Below, piece after piece: positions 1 to 6,368 of a DNA stretch of 13,086 bases (its first letter is position 1; every line of letters starts with the position of its first letter). The stretch spans positions 1-13,086 of the forward strand of contig CALBBA010000114.1 in assembly GCA_937926755.1 (NCBI GenBank), given 5' to 3'. A program made the position numbers and the translations under genes. The notes below the pieces were generated by a model. It searched no databases. It was not told where the DNA came from and saw only the letters and a program-made list of their open reading frames with translations. The stretch comes from an uncultured Collinsella sp. GTDB taxonomy: Bacteria > Actinomycetota > Coriobacteriia > Coriobacteriales > Coriobacteriaceae.

Positions 1-2
1 CC

Positions 3-101
3 GAATGGGATGAAGCGGTTGTCCCGTTTGTTTTTACTTCCGACGAACTTGCGAGCATTAACGCCAAAAAAACTCACATTGCGCAAGTCATAGCCCAGTA
101 G
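3..101 (+). CDS. 3' end of an unidentified protein (partial)
   Basis: The frame starting at base 3 is open from the window edge to a TAG at 99-101 and gives 32 residues ending in KKTHIAQVIAQ. Codon use fits coding sequence. The segment VVPFVFTSDELASINAKK faintly recalls the C-terminal region of family 1 extracellular solute-binding proteins, where an aromatic/proline stretch is followed by T-x-E/D-E and a helix. That resemblance is weak and should not be read as an assignment. The small acidic gene follows 51 bases downstream on the same strand, so the two could share a transcript. No terminator is visible between them. Confidence 0.5.
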   Translation, partial: EWDEAVVPFVFTSDELASINAKKTHIAQVIAQ

Positions 102-152
102 TCAAATCTGATACACCGTGCGCCCCGCGTACGCAAACGAAGAGGAGACTCC

Positions 153-371
153 ATGGTCATATACAGAACTCAAGAATGGAACGGATACGGAAAGCAAAAC
201 TACTACTGGAATGAATACCGCCGTGAGGGCGACACGGTTGTCAAATACAAGTGTAATAGGCGCAAGTTCTTCGATGGGGACGAAAGCAACTGGGAAGAAA
301 GCGAGCATGAAGAAGATTCGTGGAGCATTGACGATCCCAATATGCCCGATTGGCTGAACGGCTACCTCTAA
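153..371 (+). CDS. Small acidic, aromatic-rich hypothetical protein (72 aa)
   Basis: ATG at 153 is preceded by AGAGGAG at 141-147, a good ribosome binding site at five bases' spacing; the TAA ends at 371. I do not recognise the family. The N-terminal third is unusually rich in Tyr, Trp and Asn (YRTQEWNGYGKQNYYWNEYR). The middle is basic with a single Cys34 (KYKCNRRKFF). The last 30 residues are strongly acidic and contain three evenly spaced tryptophans (47, 57, 67). Overall there are 5 Trp, 7 Tyr and 16 Asp/Glu in 72 residues. No signal peptide or membrane segment is visible, so it is probably a small cytoplasmic protein. The insertion sequence starts 42 bases after its stop codon. The good ribosome binding site and the even codon use favour a real gene; a search for homologues would settle it. 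Confidence 0.6.
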   Translation: MVIYRTQEWNGYGKQNYYWNEYRREGDTVVKYKCNRRKFFDGDESNWEESEHEEDSWSIDDPNMPDWLNGYL

Positions 372-413
372 TAACTATTAACTAGCAGCCCTTGAAAGCC
401 CCACTTCCCACAG

Positions 414-437
414 TGAACTGCGTCCCAAATCTTGGAC
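414..437. repeat. IS terminal inverted repeat, orfB-side end
   Basis: Starts TGAACTGC and matches the reverse complement of 1842-1865 at 21 of 24 positions. The mismatches are at positions 9, 15 and 16 of the repeat. It marks the downstream end of the transposase transcript, 15 bases beyond the orfB stop codon. Confidence 0.9.
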
Positions 438-451
438 GCCCTAAATAGCGA

Positions 452-1360
452 CTAGGCCGCGAGGGCCTGATTCCGGAACTCCTCCGGGGTCAGGCCCTTC
501 AATCTTACCTGCCTCCGGCTCGTGTTCCAGTGGACTATGTATTCCTCCAGGTCGCGTTTGAAATCCTCGAACGTCTCCCACTCGCGGCCCCGGTAGAACT
601 CGTCCTTGACGTGGCCGAAGAGCTGCTCGGTGGCGGCGTTGTCGATGCAGTTCGCCTTCCTGGACATGCTCTGGACGATGCCGGCGGCCTCGAGCCTGGA
701 TGTGTACGAGGCGTGCTGGTACTGCCAGCCCCGGTCCGAGTGCATGGTCGGGGCGGCGCCCTCGGGGATCTTGGACAGCAGCTCGTCGAGCATCCTGACC
801 TGCTGGGCCATGTCGGGCGTGGTCGATATGTCGCTCGCCACGATCTCCTTGGTGCAGAAGTCCAGCGTCGGGGCCCAGTAGGCCTTGCCGCCCGCCACCT
901 TGAACTCGGTGACGTCCGTTCCCAGCTTCCGCCACGGGGCCCCGGCGTCGAAATCCCTCGCGATCACGTTCTCGAACGTCCTGCCGACGACGCCCCTGTA
1001 CGAGTTGTACCCGTGGTAGGCCGTCTCGCGTCTGATACCGCAGCGGATCCCCATCTCGCGCATCATCTTGAGCACGGTCTTGTCGGCTATCACGGCCCCC
1101 TCTTCCGCCCTGAGGCACATCGCTATCTGCCGGTGCCCGCAGCCGTTGGCGGTGCGCGAGAAGATCTCGGCGGCCGCCTCCCAGAGCTCGGGGCGCGTGG
1201 GCCTCGGCGGGTGCGCGAGGGCGTAGTAGTAGTAGGTCGACCGCTTGAGCTCGGCGCATGCGAGCAGGTGCCCGAGCGCGTGCCCCTCGGCGCGCAGGGC
1301 CGCGACCGCTTCGGCCTTCGCCCTGGTCAGAGCCCGTCCCTCTCGACCAGGGCGCGTAAT
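452..1360 (-). CDS. IS3-family transposase orfB (DDE integrase core), made as an orfAB frameshift fusion
   Basis: This frame carries the catalytic part of the transposase. After the slip it begins ITRPGREGRALTRAKAEA, continues through a helical region (LRAEGHALGHLLACAELKRSTYYYY) and an HTH_21-like segment (SRTANGCGHRQIAM), then an rve integrase fold. The DDE residues are visible: Asp in LGTDVTEFKV, Asp in MHSDRGWQY, and Glu in DNAATEQLFGHVK. The second Asp and the Glu are separated by exactly 35 residues, the D(35)E spacing of IS3 transposases. No ATG exists in this frame before 1120, which would cut off the N-terminal domain, so the natural product is the fusion made by -1 slippage at 1360-1366. 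The frame stays open upstream to 1391, beyond the slip site, as the fusion needs. It ends at a TAG at 452-454, just inside the IS end. The protein would cut and join the IS ends during copy-out-paste-in transposition. Confidence 0.92.
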   Translation of the reverse strand: MTRPGREGRALTRAKAEAVAALRAEGHALGHLLACAELKRSTYYYYALAHPPRPTRPELWEAAAEIFSRTANGCGHRQIAMCLRAEEGAVIADKTVLKMMREMGIRCGIRRETAYHGYNSYRGVVGRTFENVIARDFDAGAPWRKLGTDVTEFKVAGGKAYWAPTLDFCTKEIVASDISTTPDMAQQVRMLDELLSKIPEGAAPTMHSDRGWQYQHASYTSRLEAAGIVQSMSRKANCIDNAATEQLFGHVKDEFYRGREWETFEDFKRDLEEYIVHWNTSRRQVRLKGLTPEEFRNQALAA

Positions 1361-1818
1361 TTTTTTAGGTAGGCCACCTCGGCCTCGAGCCTACGGCACC
1401 GCTCCTCGAGCTCCTCCTCGCGGGTCCGCGGCCTCGCCTTGGAACCCTTCGGCCGGCCCTTGGGCCTCGGGCGCAGGGCCTCCGCGCCGCCCCGGCGGTA
1501 TAGCGCGCACCACTTCTTGAGCGGCGACATCGACATTATGCCGAACGCCGCCATCGCCTCGGTCTTCGTCATGCCGCCGTCGACGACGGCGGAGGCGGCG
1601 GCGACCTTCTGCTCGTATGTGTACCTGCCCTGCTTTCCGTCCATGCGCAGCAGCACCTCGCTCCCGAATGCGCGGTATATCTCCTGCCATCTTCTCACGG
1701 CTTCCACGGGAAGCGAAAGGGCAATCGCGGCAGATTTATACCCGTGCCCGAGCTCGAAGAGCCCTATGGCCGCCTTCCTGGCCTCGATATCATGCTTCAC
1801 TCTCAAATCAACGCGCAT
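1327..1818 (-). CDS. IS3-family transposase orfA (helix-turn-helix DNA-binding subunit)
   Basis: The 163-residue protein starts at ATG 1818 (MRVDLRVKHDIEARKAAIGL). GGGAGG at 1827-1832 on the minus strand lies eight bases upstream. A longer open frame reaches 1938, but it would start outside the IS, so it is rejected. Two helix-turn-helix units are visible: GYKSAAIALSLPVEAVRRW near residues 27-45 and MTKTEAMAAFGIMSMSPLKKW near 82-102. A basic stretch (RPKGRPKGSKARPR) follows, then a leucine-zipper-like coiled coil (EEELEERCRRLEAEVAYLKKL) in which IS3 transposases dimerise. The stop is TGA at 1327-1329. In this family OrfA recognises the terminal repeats and OrfAB catalyses transposition. OrfA alone often regulates the process. 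Confidence 0.92.
   Translation of the reverse strand: MRVDLRVKHDIEARKAAIGLFELGHGYKSAAIALSLPVEAVRRWQEIYRAFGSEVLLRMDGKQGRYTYEQKVAAASAVVDGGMTKTEAMAAFGIMSMSPLKKWCALYRRGGAEALRPRPKGRPKGSKARPRTREEELEERCRRLEAEVAYLKKLRALVERDGL
1360..1366 (-). promoter_or_regulatory. Programmed -1 ribosomal frameshift site (A7) joining orfA and orfB
   Basis: On the minus strand the zero frame reads TAC CTA AAA AAA TTA, giving the heptamer A AAA AAA, a canonical -1 slippery sequence of IS3 elements. Slipping one base back continues as ATT ACG CGC in the orfB frame. The orfA stop lies 31 bases downstream of the slip, so both OrfA and the OrfAB fusion can be made. Confidence 0.88.
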
Positions 1819-1825
1819 AAAGAAA

Positions 1826-1859
1826 GCCTCCCATTTCTCATGTCCAAGAAATGGGAGGC
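1826..1859 (-). promoter_or_regulatory. Hairpin sequestering the orfA ribosome binding site
   Basis: GCCTCCCATTTCT at 1826-1838 is perfectly repeated in inverse at 1847-1859, with an 8-base loop. In an RNA read from the minus strand the 3' arm contains the GGGAGG ribosome binding site of orfA. The 5' arm lies in the terminal inverted repeat, so only transcripts that start at or before the IS tip form the whole hairpin and mask the site. This matches the known strategy of several insertion sequences (for example IS10, IS50 and IS200) for blocking transposase synthesis from read-through RNA. Confidence 0.75.
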
Positions 1860-1865
1860 AGTTCA
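1842..1865. repeat. IS terminal inverted repeat, orfA-side end
   Basis: Read on the minus strand it starts TGAACTGC and matches the 414-437 end at 21 of 24 positions. Part of it (1847-1859) is also the distal arm of the 13-bp hairpin that covers the orfA ribosome binding site. Confidence 0.9.
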
Positions 1866-1921
1866 AATCAGTCTGCCAGCGGGCTTTTCCGTGCGTTGGA
1901 AAATCTCGGCATTGCGTGGCG

Positions 1922-3151
1922 CTACACACGCGTCGCATCCTTGGGGCTCATGGTCATGCTCTGGAAGCGGTTCTCCATGTAGTCGTTATCGAAATACTTG
2001 CCGTAGAACTGCGCGACGGGAATATCCGGCTCCGTGCCGTTGACGCGCTGGTACCAGTAGTCGAGCGACTGCAGCGTCATGACGCCGTCGACCAGCATAA
2101 TGACGGTAAAGATGACGGTAGCCGAGTAGCGGCTCTTCCACGGAATCATGTTGATGAGCTTGAGCAGCCTCGGCAGCAGCAGCTTGATCCAGATAAGGCC
2201 ACCTAGGCCCCACAGGCAGGCAAAGCCCGTGCAGGTGCGTCCGCCCGTAAGGACGGCGAGTGGGTCGGGCATGCCGAACAGCTTCATGTGCGAGTAGCTC
2301 CACGAGACCACGCCAAATGAGGTCTGCATAAACCAGCCCACGAACACCTCAAAGCTCGCGCCGAGCACGGCGCTTACCAGGAAAATGATGATGGGGTTCT
2401 TTTTATAGAAGCGGTTGAGCACCATGGTCATGAGTACGGCACCAAAGCCATAGATGGGGCTGAAGGGACCAAACAGCATGCCGGCGCGGTCCTGGTAGAC
2501 GCCTGGGTCGTCGACCGTCATGTGCCAGATGTCCTCGGCGATCAGGCCGAGCACGCAGCAGACGAGGAATATCCAGAACAGGTTGAAGTAGTTGAGCTTG
2601 ATGTAGCCCTCGCCGGTTTCATTGCGGCCGAGCATGCCCTCGGCGGCGGCGTCGCGGTCGAGCATCTCCTGCAGGCGGCGCTGCAGTTCGCGCTCCTGGC
2701 GAAGCGTAGGATCGACGGTGGCTGAAAGCGCGATGAGGATACCGAGCTGAATAGCGGGACGAAGCAAGAAGAGCCCGATACCTTGGAGCATCACGTCGAC
2801 CAAAAGCTCGACGACGGTGAATGCAATAAGGATGTAGGACAGGCGGGCGGCGTTGCGGCGCTGGTTTTTGATAAGGTCCAGGCCAAAGATGATCAGGATG
2901 ACGGCACTTGCCGCAGAGAGCATGATGCCGGCGACGATGAGTCCAACCGAGACCAGCATATTGTCGCCGAGTTTTTCGGCGGCGTTGCCGTTAATGAGCG
3001 CGGTGATGACCTGCCACATAAAGGCGGCGACCGACGGGAGTGTGCCCACGCCGGACAGGATGCACAGGACGGCGTACACCTTAATGATGAGGGGAATCTT
3101 CTTGACCTCCGTGGCGCTGGGGACGCTGGGGTCGAGTCCGTTTCGATCCAT
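1922..3151 (-). CDS. Polytopic membrane protein, putative ABC-transporter permease (CmpB-like, PF06541 type)
   Basis: A 409-residue integral membrane protein. About eight hydrophobic segments are visible: near residues 20-50, 65-92, 103-120, 123-145, 188-207, 232-274 (two helices), 307-328 and 343-360. A charged cytoplasmic stretch around 148-183 (RQERELQRRLQEMLDRD) separates an N-terminal four-helix half from the conserved C-terminal domain. That domain shows FGPFSPIYGFGAVL (227-240), FVGWFMQ, and GGRT followed by WGLGGLIWIKLLLP (303-327), the hallmarks I associate with the CmpB-like family of putative ABC-permease domains. Its transport substrate is unknown. The start at ATG 3151 follows GAAAGG at six bases' spacing and a strong promoter. 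The gene is divergent from purF, and its stop lies 57 bases from the right end of the insertion sequence. The C-terminus (MSPKDATRV) looks natural, so the gene is probably intact. Confidence 0.8.
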   Translation of the reverse strand: MDRNGLDPSVPSATEVKKIPLIIKVYAVLCILSGVGTLPSVAAFMWQVITALINGNAAEKLGDNMLVSVGLIVAGIMLSAASAVILIIFGLDLIKNQRRNAARLSYILIAFTVVELLVDVMLQGIGLFLLRPAIQLGILIALSATVDPTLRQERELQRRLQEMLDRDAAAEGMLGRNETGEGYIKLNYFNLFWIFLVCCVLGLIAEDIWHMTVDDPGVYQDRAGMLFGPFSPIYGFGAVLMTMVLNRFYKKNPIIIFLVSAVLGASFEVFVGWFMQTSFGVVSWSYSHMKLFGMPDPLAVLTGGRTCTGFACLWGLGGLIWIKLLLPRLLKLINMIPWKSRYSATVIFTVIMLVDGVMTLQSLDYWYQRVNGTEPDIPVAQFYGKYFDNDYMENRFQSMTMSPKDATRV

Positions 3152-3177
3152 ACAGAACCTTTCTCGCTTTGTCCTAG

Positions 3178-3206
3178 ATTACAAGGATACGCCGTCGACC
3201 TGCCAA
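3178..3206 (-). promoter_or_regulatory. Sigma70-type promoter for the membrane-protein gene
   Basis: On the minus strand TTGGCA (3201-3206) and TGTAAT (3178-3183) are separated by 17 bases, each box matching consensus at five of six positions. Transcription would start near 3171, leaving a leader of about 20 bases before the ATG at 3151 that contains the GAAAGG ribosome binding site. Confidence 0.65.
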
Positions 3207-3389
3207 AAGACAGGACGAACGTCCCAATTGCAACAATGCAACCCTCAACGGTGGACGCGGCGGCCATCTGGGGGCGCGGGCGCTTGCACTGGACAGACCG
3301 ATAAAATGTTTGGCCGCAAAACGGATTATTAGCTCGGTGGGCTTTTAAAAAGCGCTGCTCATGCGCTGGGGAGCGCGTCGCGCCGTGCG

Positions 3390-3395
3390 TATAAT
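3390..3395 (+). promoter_or_regulatory. Candidate -10 box (TATAAT) for purF
   Basis: A perfect TATAAT stands 41 bases upstream of the purF ATG in a GC-rich stretch. No good -35 box is found at 16-18 bases' spacing (TGGGGA at 3367-3372 is poor), so activity may need an activator or may be modest. A small GGCG/CGCC stem (3398-3401 with 3407-3410) follows in the leader. No purine riboswitch fits in the short leader. Confidence 0.45.
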
Positions 3396-3436
3396 AAGGC
3401 GGGTAACGCCAAAATACGAGGCTCTGAGGGGATGCC

Positions 3437-5107
3437 ATGTCTCAAGAAACCATCCGCGCGGCCGAGCGTGCCGCGGGACAGGTGAATGCTATGTCGACGT
3501 ATGATCCGGACTCTGACCAGCTGCATGAGGAATGCGGCGTTTTTGGTGTCTGGGCGCCCGATCGCGACGTGGCTCGACTGACGTACTTTGGCCTGCGTGC
3601 ACTGCAGCACCGTGGCCAAGAATCGGCGGGAATCGCTGTTGGTGACGGCGGTACGGTTATGGTCCGCAAGGATCTGGGCCTGCTCGACCGCGTGTTCTCC
3701 AACGCCGACCTGTCGACGCTCTCCGGTCAGCTGGCCGTGGGTCATGTGCGCTACGGCACCGCCGGCGCCAAGAGCTGGGAAGCCTCTCAGCCGCACCTCT
3801 CTACCATCAATAGCGTCATTATCGCGCTCGCGCACAACGGCACCCTCGTCAACACCGACGAGCTGCGCCGCCAGCTGATCGAGCTGGGCGTGCCGTTCCT
3901 CTCCAATTCGGATTCCGAGGTCGCGACCAAGCTCATCGGCTACTTTACCCAGCGTACGGGTCACCTGCGCGAGGGCATTCGCAAGACCATGGAGCTCGTG
4001 CGCGGCGGCTACGCCATGACACTCATCAACGAGCAGGCGCTCTACGCATTCCGCGATCCGCACGGCATTCGCCCGCTCGTGCTGGGCAAGCTGGTGGACG
4101 AGGGCCTGGACCAGGCCGATGCCGCATCCGTTTCGCAGCTGCCGTCGCAGGACGGCGCCGCGACGGTCGACGCCGCCACCCATGTCACCCGCGCCGGCGG
4201 CTGGGTCGTCGCCTCCGAGACTTGTGCGCTCGACATTGTGGGCGCCGAGTACGTCCGCGACGTCCGTCCCGGTGAGATTTTGCGCATCAGCGCCGAGGGC
4301 CTTGTGTCCGAGCAGGGCGTGCCTGCCGCCGAAGAGCCTGCTAACTGCATCTTTGAGCAGGTCTACTTCGCTCGCCCCGATTCCATCATGAACGGCAAGA
4401 GCGTCTATGCCTGCCGCTATGACATGGGTCGTCAGCTGGCACATGAGGAGCCCGTCGAGGCCGACCTGGTCATCGGCGTGCCCGACTCCGGCCTGCCGCC
4501 CGCGGAGGGCTATTCGCACGAGAGCGGTATTCCCTTTGGCGAGGGCCTCATCAAGAATCGCTATGTGGGCCGTACGTTTATCGAGCCTACGCAGGAGCTG
4601 CGTGCCATGGGCGTGCGTATGAAGCTCAACCCGCTGCGCGACAACATCGAAGGCAAGCGCCTAGTCGTCATCGACGACTCCATCGTCCGCGGCACCACCA
4701 TGGTGCAGCTCGTCAAGATGCTGCGCAACGCCGGCGCCAAGGAGATTCATATCCGCATCAACTCGCCCGAGGTCATCTGGCCGTGCTTCTACGGCATCGA
4801 TACCGACGTGCAGTCGCAGCTCATCAGTGCCAACAAGACGGTCGATGAGATCTGCGAGTATATCGGCGCCGATTCGCTGGCCTTCCTTTCGGTCGAGGGC
4901 CTGCTGAAGGTCATGCCCAAGGGCGGTTACTGCGATGCGTGCTTTACCGGACGCTACCCCGTGGCGATTCCCGAGAGCTTTGGCCGCGACAAGTTCATGG
5001 AGGGCTTTAAGCCCCGCAACCTGGACAAGCCGCTGCACTTTGACGACGACGCCGTGGTCGAGAAATACGACGACCGCAGCTGGGAAGAGGAGCACGGCGA
5101 GGCCTAA
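3437..5107 (+). CDS. purF: Amidophosphoribosyltransferase (glutamine PRPP amidotransferase)
   Basis: Catalyses the first committed step of purine synthesis, PRPP plus glutamine to phosphoribosylamine, in the cytoplasm. The N-terminal nucleophile (Ntn) glutaminase domain begins at Cys33 in LHEECGVFGVW. The preceding 32 residues would be a cleaved propeptide, longer than the 11 of Bacillus subtilis PurF. Further landmarks are the glutaminase segments ALQHRGQESAGI, GHVRYGTAG and AHNGTLVN, and the PRPP loop RLVVIDDSIVRGTTM (408-422). Four cysteines sit where Fe-S type enzymes bind their 4Fe-4S cluster: C304, C450, C499 and C502. ATG 3437 has GAGGGG upstream. A second ATG at 3491 behind AGGTGA would give a 14-residue propeptide and is a real alternative. 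Compared with my memory of the family, an extra stretch of about 30 residues (roughly 220-252) interrupts the usual GKL...VVASETCALD segment. A terminator follows directly. Confidence 0.96.
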   Translation: MSQETIRAAERAAGQVNAMSTYDPDSDQLHEECGVFGVWAPDRDVARLTYFGLRALQHRGQESAGIAVGDGGTVMVRKDLGLLDRVFSNADLSTLSGQLAVGHVRYGTAGAKSWEASQPHLSTINSVIIALAHNGTLVNTDELRRQLIELGVPFLSNSDSEVATKLIGYFTQRTGHLREGIRKTMELVRGGYAMTLINEQALYAFRDPHGIRPLVLGKLVDEGLDQADAASVSQLPSQDGAATVDAATHVTRAGGWVVASETCALDIVGAEYVRDVRPGEILRISAEGLVSEQGVPAAEEPANCIFEQVYFARPDSIMNGKSVYACRYDMGRQLAHEEPVEADLVIGVPDSGLPPAEGYSHESGIPFGEGLIKNRYVGRTFIEPTQELRAMGVRMKLNPLRDNIEGKRLVVIDDSIVRGTTMVQLVKMLRNAGAKEIHIRINSPEVIWPCFYGIDTDVQSQLISANKTVDEICEYIGADSLAFLSVEGLLKVMPKGGYCDACFTGRYPVAIPESFGRDKFMEGFKPRNLDKPLHFDDDAVVEKYDDRSWEEEHGEA

Positions 5108-5138
5108 AACCTGCCATGTGGGGACAGGTTTTTTTTGG
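5106..5138 (+). terminator. Rho-independent terminator after purF
   Basis: AAAACCTG (5106-5113) pairs with CAGGTTTT (5125-5132), followed by further T residues to 5136. The 5' arm overlaps the purF stop codon. It separates purF from purM, so purM-purN probably needs its own promoter or depends on read-through. Confidence 0.75.
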
Positions 5139-5159
5139 TAGGTTTTACCTGCTGTTTTG

Positions 5160-5187
5160 TTGATATGACGGCGTGTGCTGTTATGGC
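5160..5187 (+). promoter_or_regulatory. Possible weak promoter for purM-purN
   Basis: TTGATA at 5160-5165 lies 16 bases before TATGGC at 5182-5187, which is preceded by TG at 5179-5180 in extended -10 position. The -10 match is poor. It is offered because a terminator separates purF from purM and a promoter is expected here. Confidence 0.3.
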
Positions 5188-5221
5188 GCGCGCCGAAATG
5201 AACGCAACTATGAGCACCGTT

Positions 5222-5240
5222 TGGCGCCCGCGCGGCGCCA
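5222..5240 (+). promoter_or_regulatory. Stem-loop in the purM leader
   Basis: TGGCGCC (5222-5228) and GGCGCCA (5234-5240) form a perfect GC-rich 7-bp stem with a 5-base loop. It ends 24 bases before the purM ATG, just ahead of the GAGGAAGG ribosome binding site. It is not followed by a T-run, so it is not an intrinsic terminator. It might be an RNA-stability or translational element, or a dyad operator in DNA. Its function is unknown. Confidence 0.4.
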
Positions 5241-5264
5241 CGGTAGTGGGAGAGGAAGGCTCAG

Positions 5265-6368
5265 ATGAGCGACAGCAAGCATGTGACGTATGAGGACGCC
5301 GGCGTCGATACCGCCGAGGGCGGCCGCGCCGTCGACGCTATTAAGCAGATGGTCAAGGACACCAACCGCCCCGAGGTTATCGGCGGCATCGGTGGCTTTG
5401 GTGGCCTGTTCTCGGCTGCCGCGCTCAAGGATATGGAAGACCCGATCCTGATCAGCGGCACCGACGGCGTGGGCACCAAGCTCGTGCTCGCCCAGATCAT
5501 GGACCGTCACGAGACGGTGGGCCAGGACCTGGTCGCCATGTGCGTCAACGACATTTTGGCTTCGGGCGCCGAGCCGCTGTTCTTCCTGGACTACGTCGCC
5601 ATCGGCCACATTGAGGCCGAGCACATGGCAAAGATCATCAAGGGCGTGGCCGACGGCTGCAAGCTCGCGGGCTGCGCGCTCGTGGGCGGCGAGATGGCCG
5701 AGCACCCCGGCGTCATGGCTCCCGCCGACTACGACCTCGCCGGCTTTACCGTGGGTGTTGTCGATCGTCCCAAGATGCTCGACCCCGCGAACGTTCGCCC
5801 CGGCGATGTGATCCTGGGCCTGCCCTCCACCGGTGTGCACTCCAACGGATACTCACTCGTACGCAAGGTCATCGGTGTCGACGGCATCAAGCCGGGTACG
5901 CCCGAGGCTACCGCTAAGGCCGAGGAGCTGAGCCGTCCGCTCGAGGAGCTCGGCGGTGCTTCGCTGGCCGACGCCCTGCTGGCTCCCACGCGCATCTACG
6001 TCAAGCCGATTCTGGAGCTGCTGCGCGGCGGCGCCAACGTGCACGCCATCGCCCACATCACCGGCGGCGGTATCACCGAGAACCTCAACCGCGCGCTCGC
6101 CGACGACGTCGATGCCGTGGTCACCCGCAACGGCGCCGAGATGGGTTGGGATGTTCCGCCCGTCATTACTTACGTGTCGCGTCAGGCCGAGCTTGCGCCC
6201 AACGAGGCATGCAAGACCTTCAACATGGGCGTCGGCCTGTGCCTGATCGTCGCCCCCGAGGACGAGGCTGCCGTGACCGAGGCGCTGGTCGCGCTGGGCG
6301 AGAAGCCGTTCCGCGTGGGCGAGTGCGTCGAGGGTTCCGGTAAGGTCGTGTACTCCGATGAGCGCTAA
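5265..6368 (+). CDS. purM: Phosphoribosylformylglycinamidine cyclo-ligase (AIR synthetase)
   Basis: Converts FGAM and ATP to aminoimidazole ribonucleotide, the step that closes the imidazole ring. The 367-residue protein has the family's N-terminal YEDAGVDTAEGGRAVDAIK and glycine-rich IGGFGGLF. The ATP/substrate motif ISGTDGVGTKLVLA lies near residues 63-76, followed by VAMCVNDILASGAEPLFFLDY, ALVGGEMAEHPGV, STGVHSNGYSL and HITGGGITENL. All are standard PurM signatures, and the length is close to the usual 340-350 plus a short C-terminal extension. ATG 5265 follows a GAGGAAGG ribosome binding site. The last codons overlap purN by 11 bases, so the two are translationally coupled. It acts as a cytoplasmic dimer in the family. 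No frameshift or missing motif is seen. Confidence 0.96.
   Translation: MSDSKHVTYEDAGVDTAEGGRAVDAIKQMVKDTNRPEVIGGIGGFGGLFSAAALKDMEDPILISGTDGVGTKLVLAQIMDRHETVGQDLVAMCVNDILASGAEPLFFLDYVAIGHIEAEHMAKIIKGVADGCKLAGCALVGGEMAEHPGVMAPADYDLAGFTVGVVDRPKMLDPANVRPGDVILGLPSTGVHSNGYSLVRKVIGVDGIKPGTPEATAKAEELSRPLEELGGASLADALLAPTRIYVKPILELLRGGANVHAIAHITGGGITENLNRALADDVDAVVTRNGAEMGWDVPPVITYVSRQAELAPNEACKTFNMGVGLCLIVAPEDEAAVTEALVALGEKPFRVGECVEGSGKVVYSDER

Larger units (their letters stand above)
414..1865 (-). mobile_element. Complete IS3-family (IS150-type) insertion sequence, 1452 bp
   Basis: The ends are a 24-bp imperfect inverted repeat. The left copy at 414-437 and the right copy (reverse complement of 1842-1865) agree at 21 of 24 positions, and both begin TGAACTGC, with the TG...CA tips typical of the IS3 family. 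Between them, on the minus strand, lie orfA (two helix-turn-helix regions and a coiled coil) and orfB (DDE integrase core). They are joined by an A7 -1 frameshift site. Both ORFs and both ends look intact, so the element may be active. Its GC content looks clearly above that of the flanking DNA, which suggests arrival from a higher-GC relative. No obvious 3-5 bp target duplication flanks the tips: CACAG is on the left and AATCA on the right. Confidence 0.93.

Noticed and set aside
441..1259. A 272-codon minus-strand frame over the transposase
   Set aside because: Arg/Gly/Ala-rich shadow of orfB with no family motif; the neighbouring frame carries the DDE integrase signature.
530..1372. A 280-codon plus-strand frame antisense to orfB
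   Set aside because: Typical antisense shadow of a very GC-rich gene; no motifs and no ribosome binding site.
1819..1938. Longer N-terminus for orfA starting at 1938
   Set aside because: It would begin outside the IS boundary (1865), whereas ATG 1818 has a strong ribosome binding site inside the element.
2783..3332. Plus-strand frames antisense to the membrane-protein gene
   Set aside because: Low-complexity shadows; the minus-strand protein has clear membrane helices, promoter and ribosome binding site.
3396..3436. Purine riboswitch in the purF leader
   Set aside because: The leader downstream of the TATAAT box is only about 35 bases, too short for the aptamer, and shows only a 4-bp stem.
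3359..4519. A 386-codon minus-strand frame over purF
   Set aside because: Antisense shadow of purF, which has complete family motifs; the frame also covers the purF promoter region.
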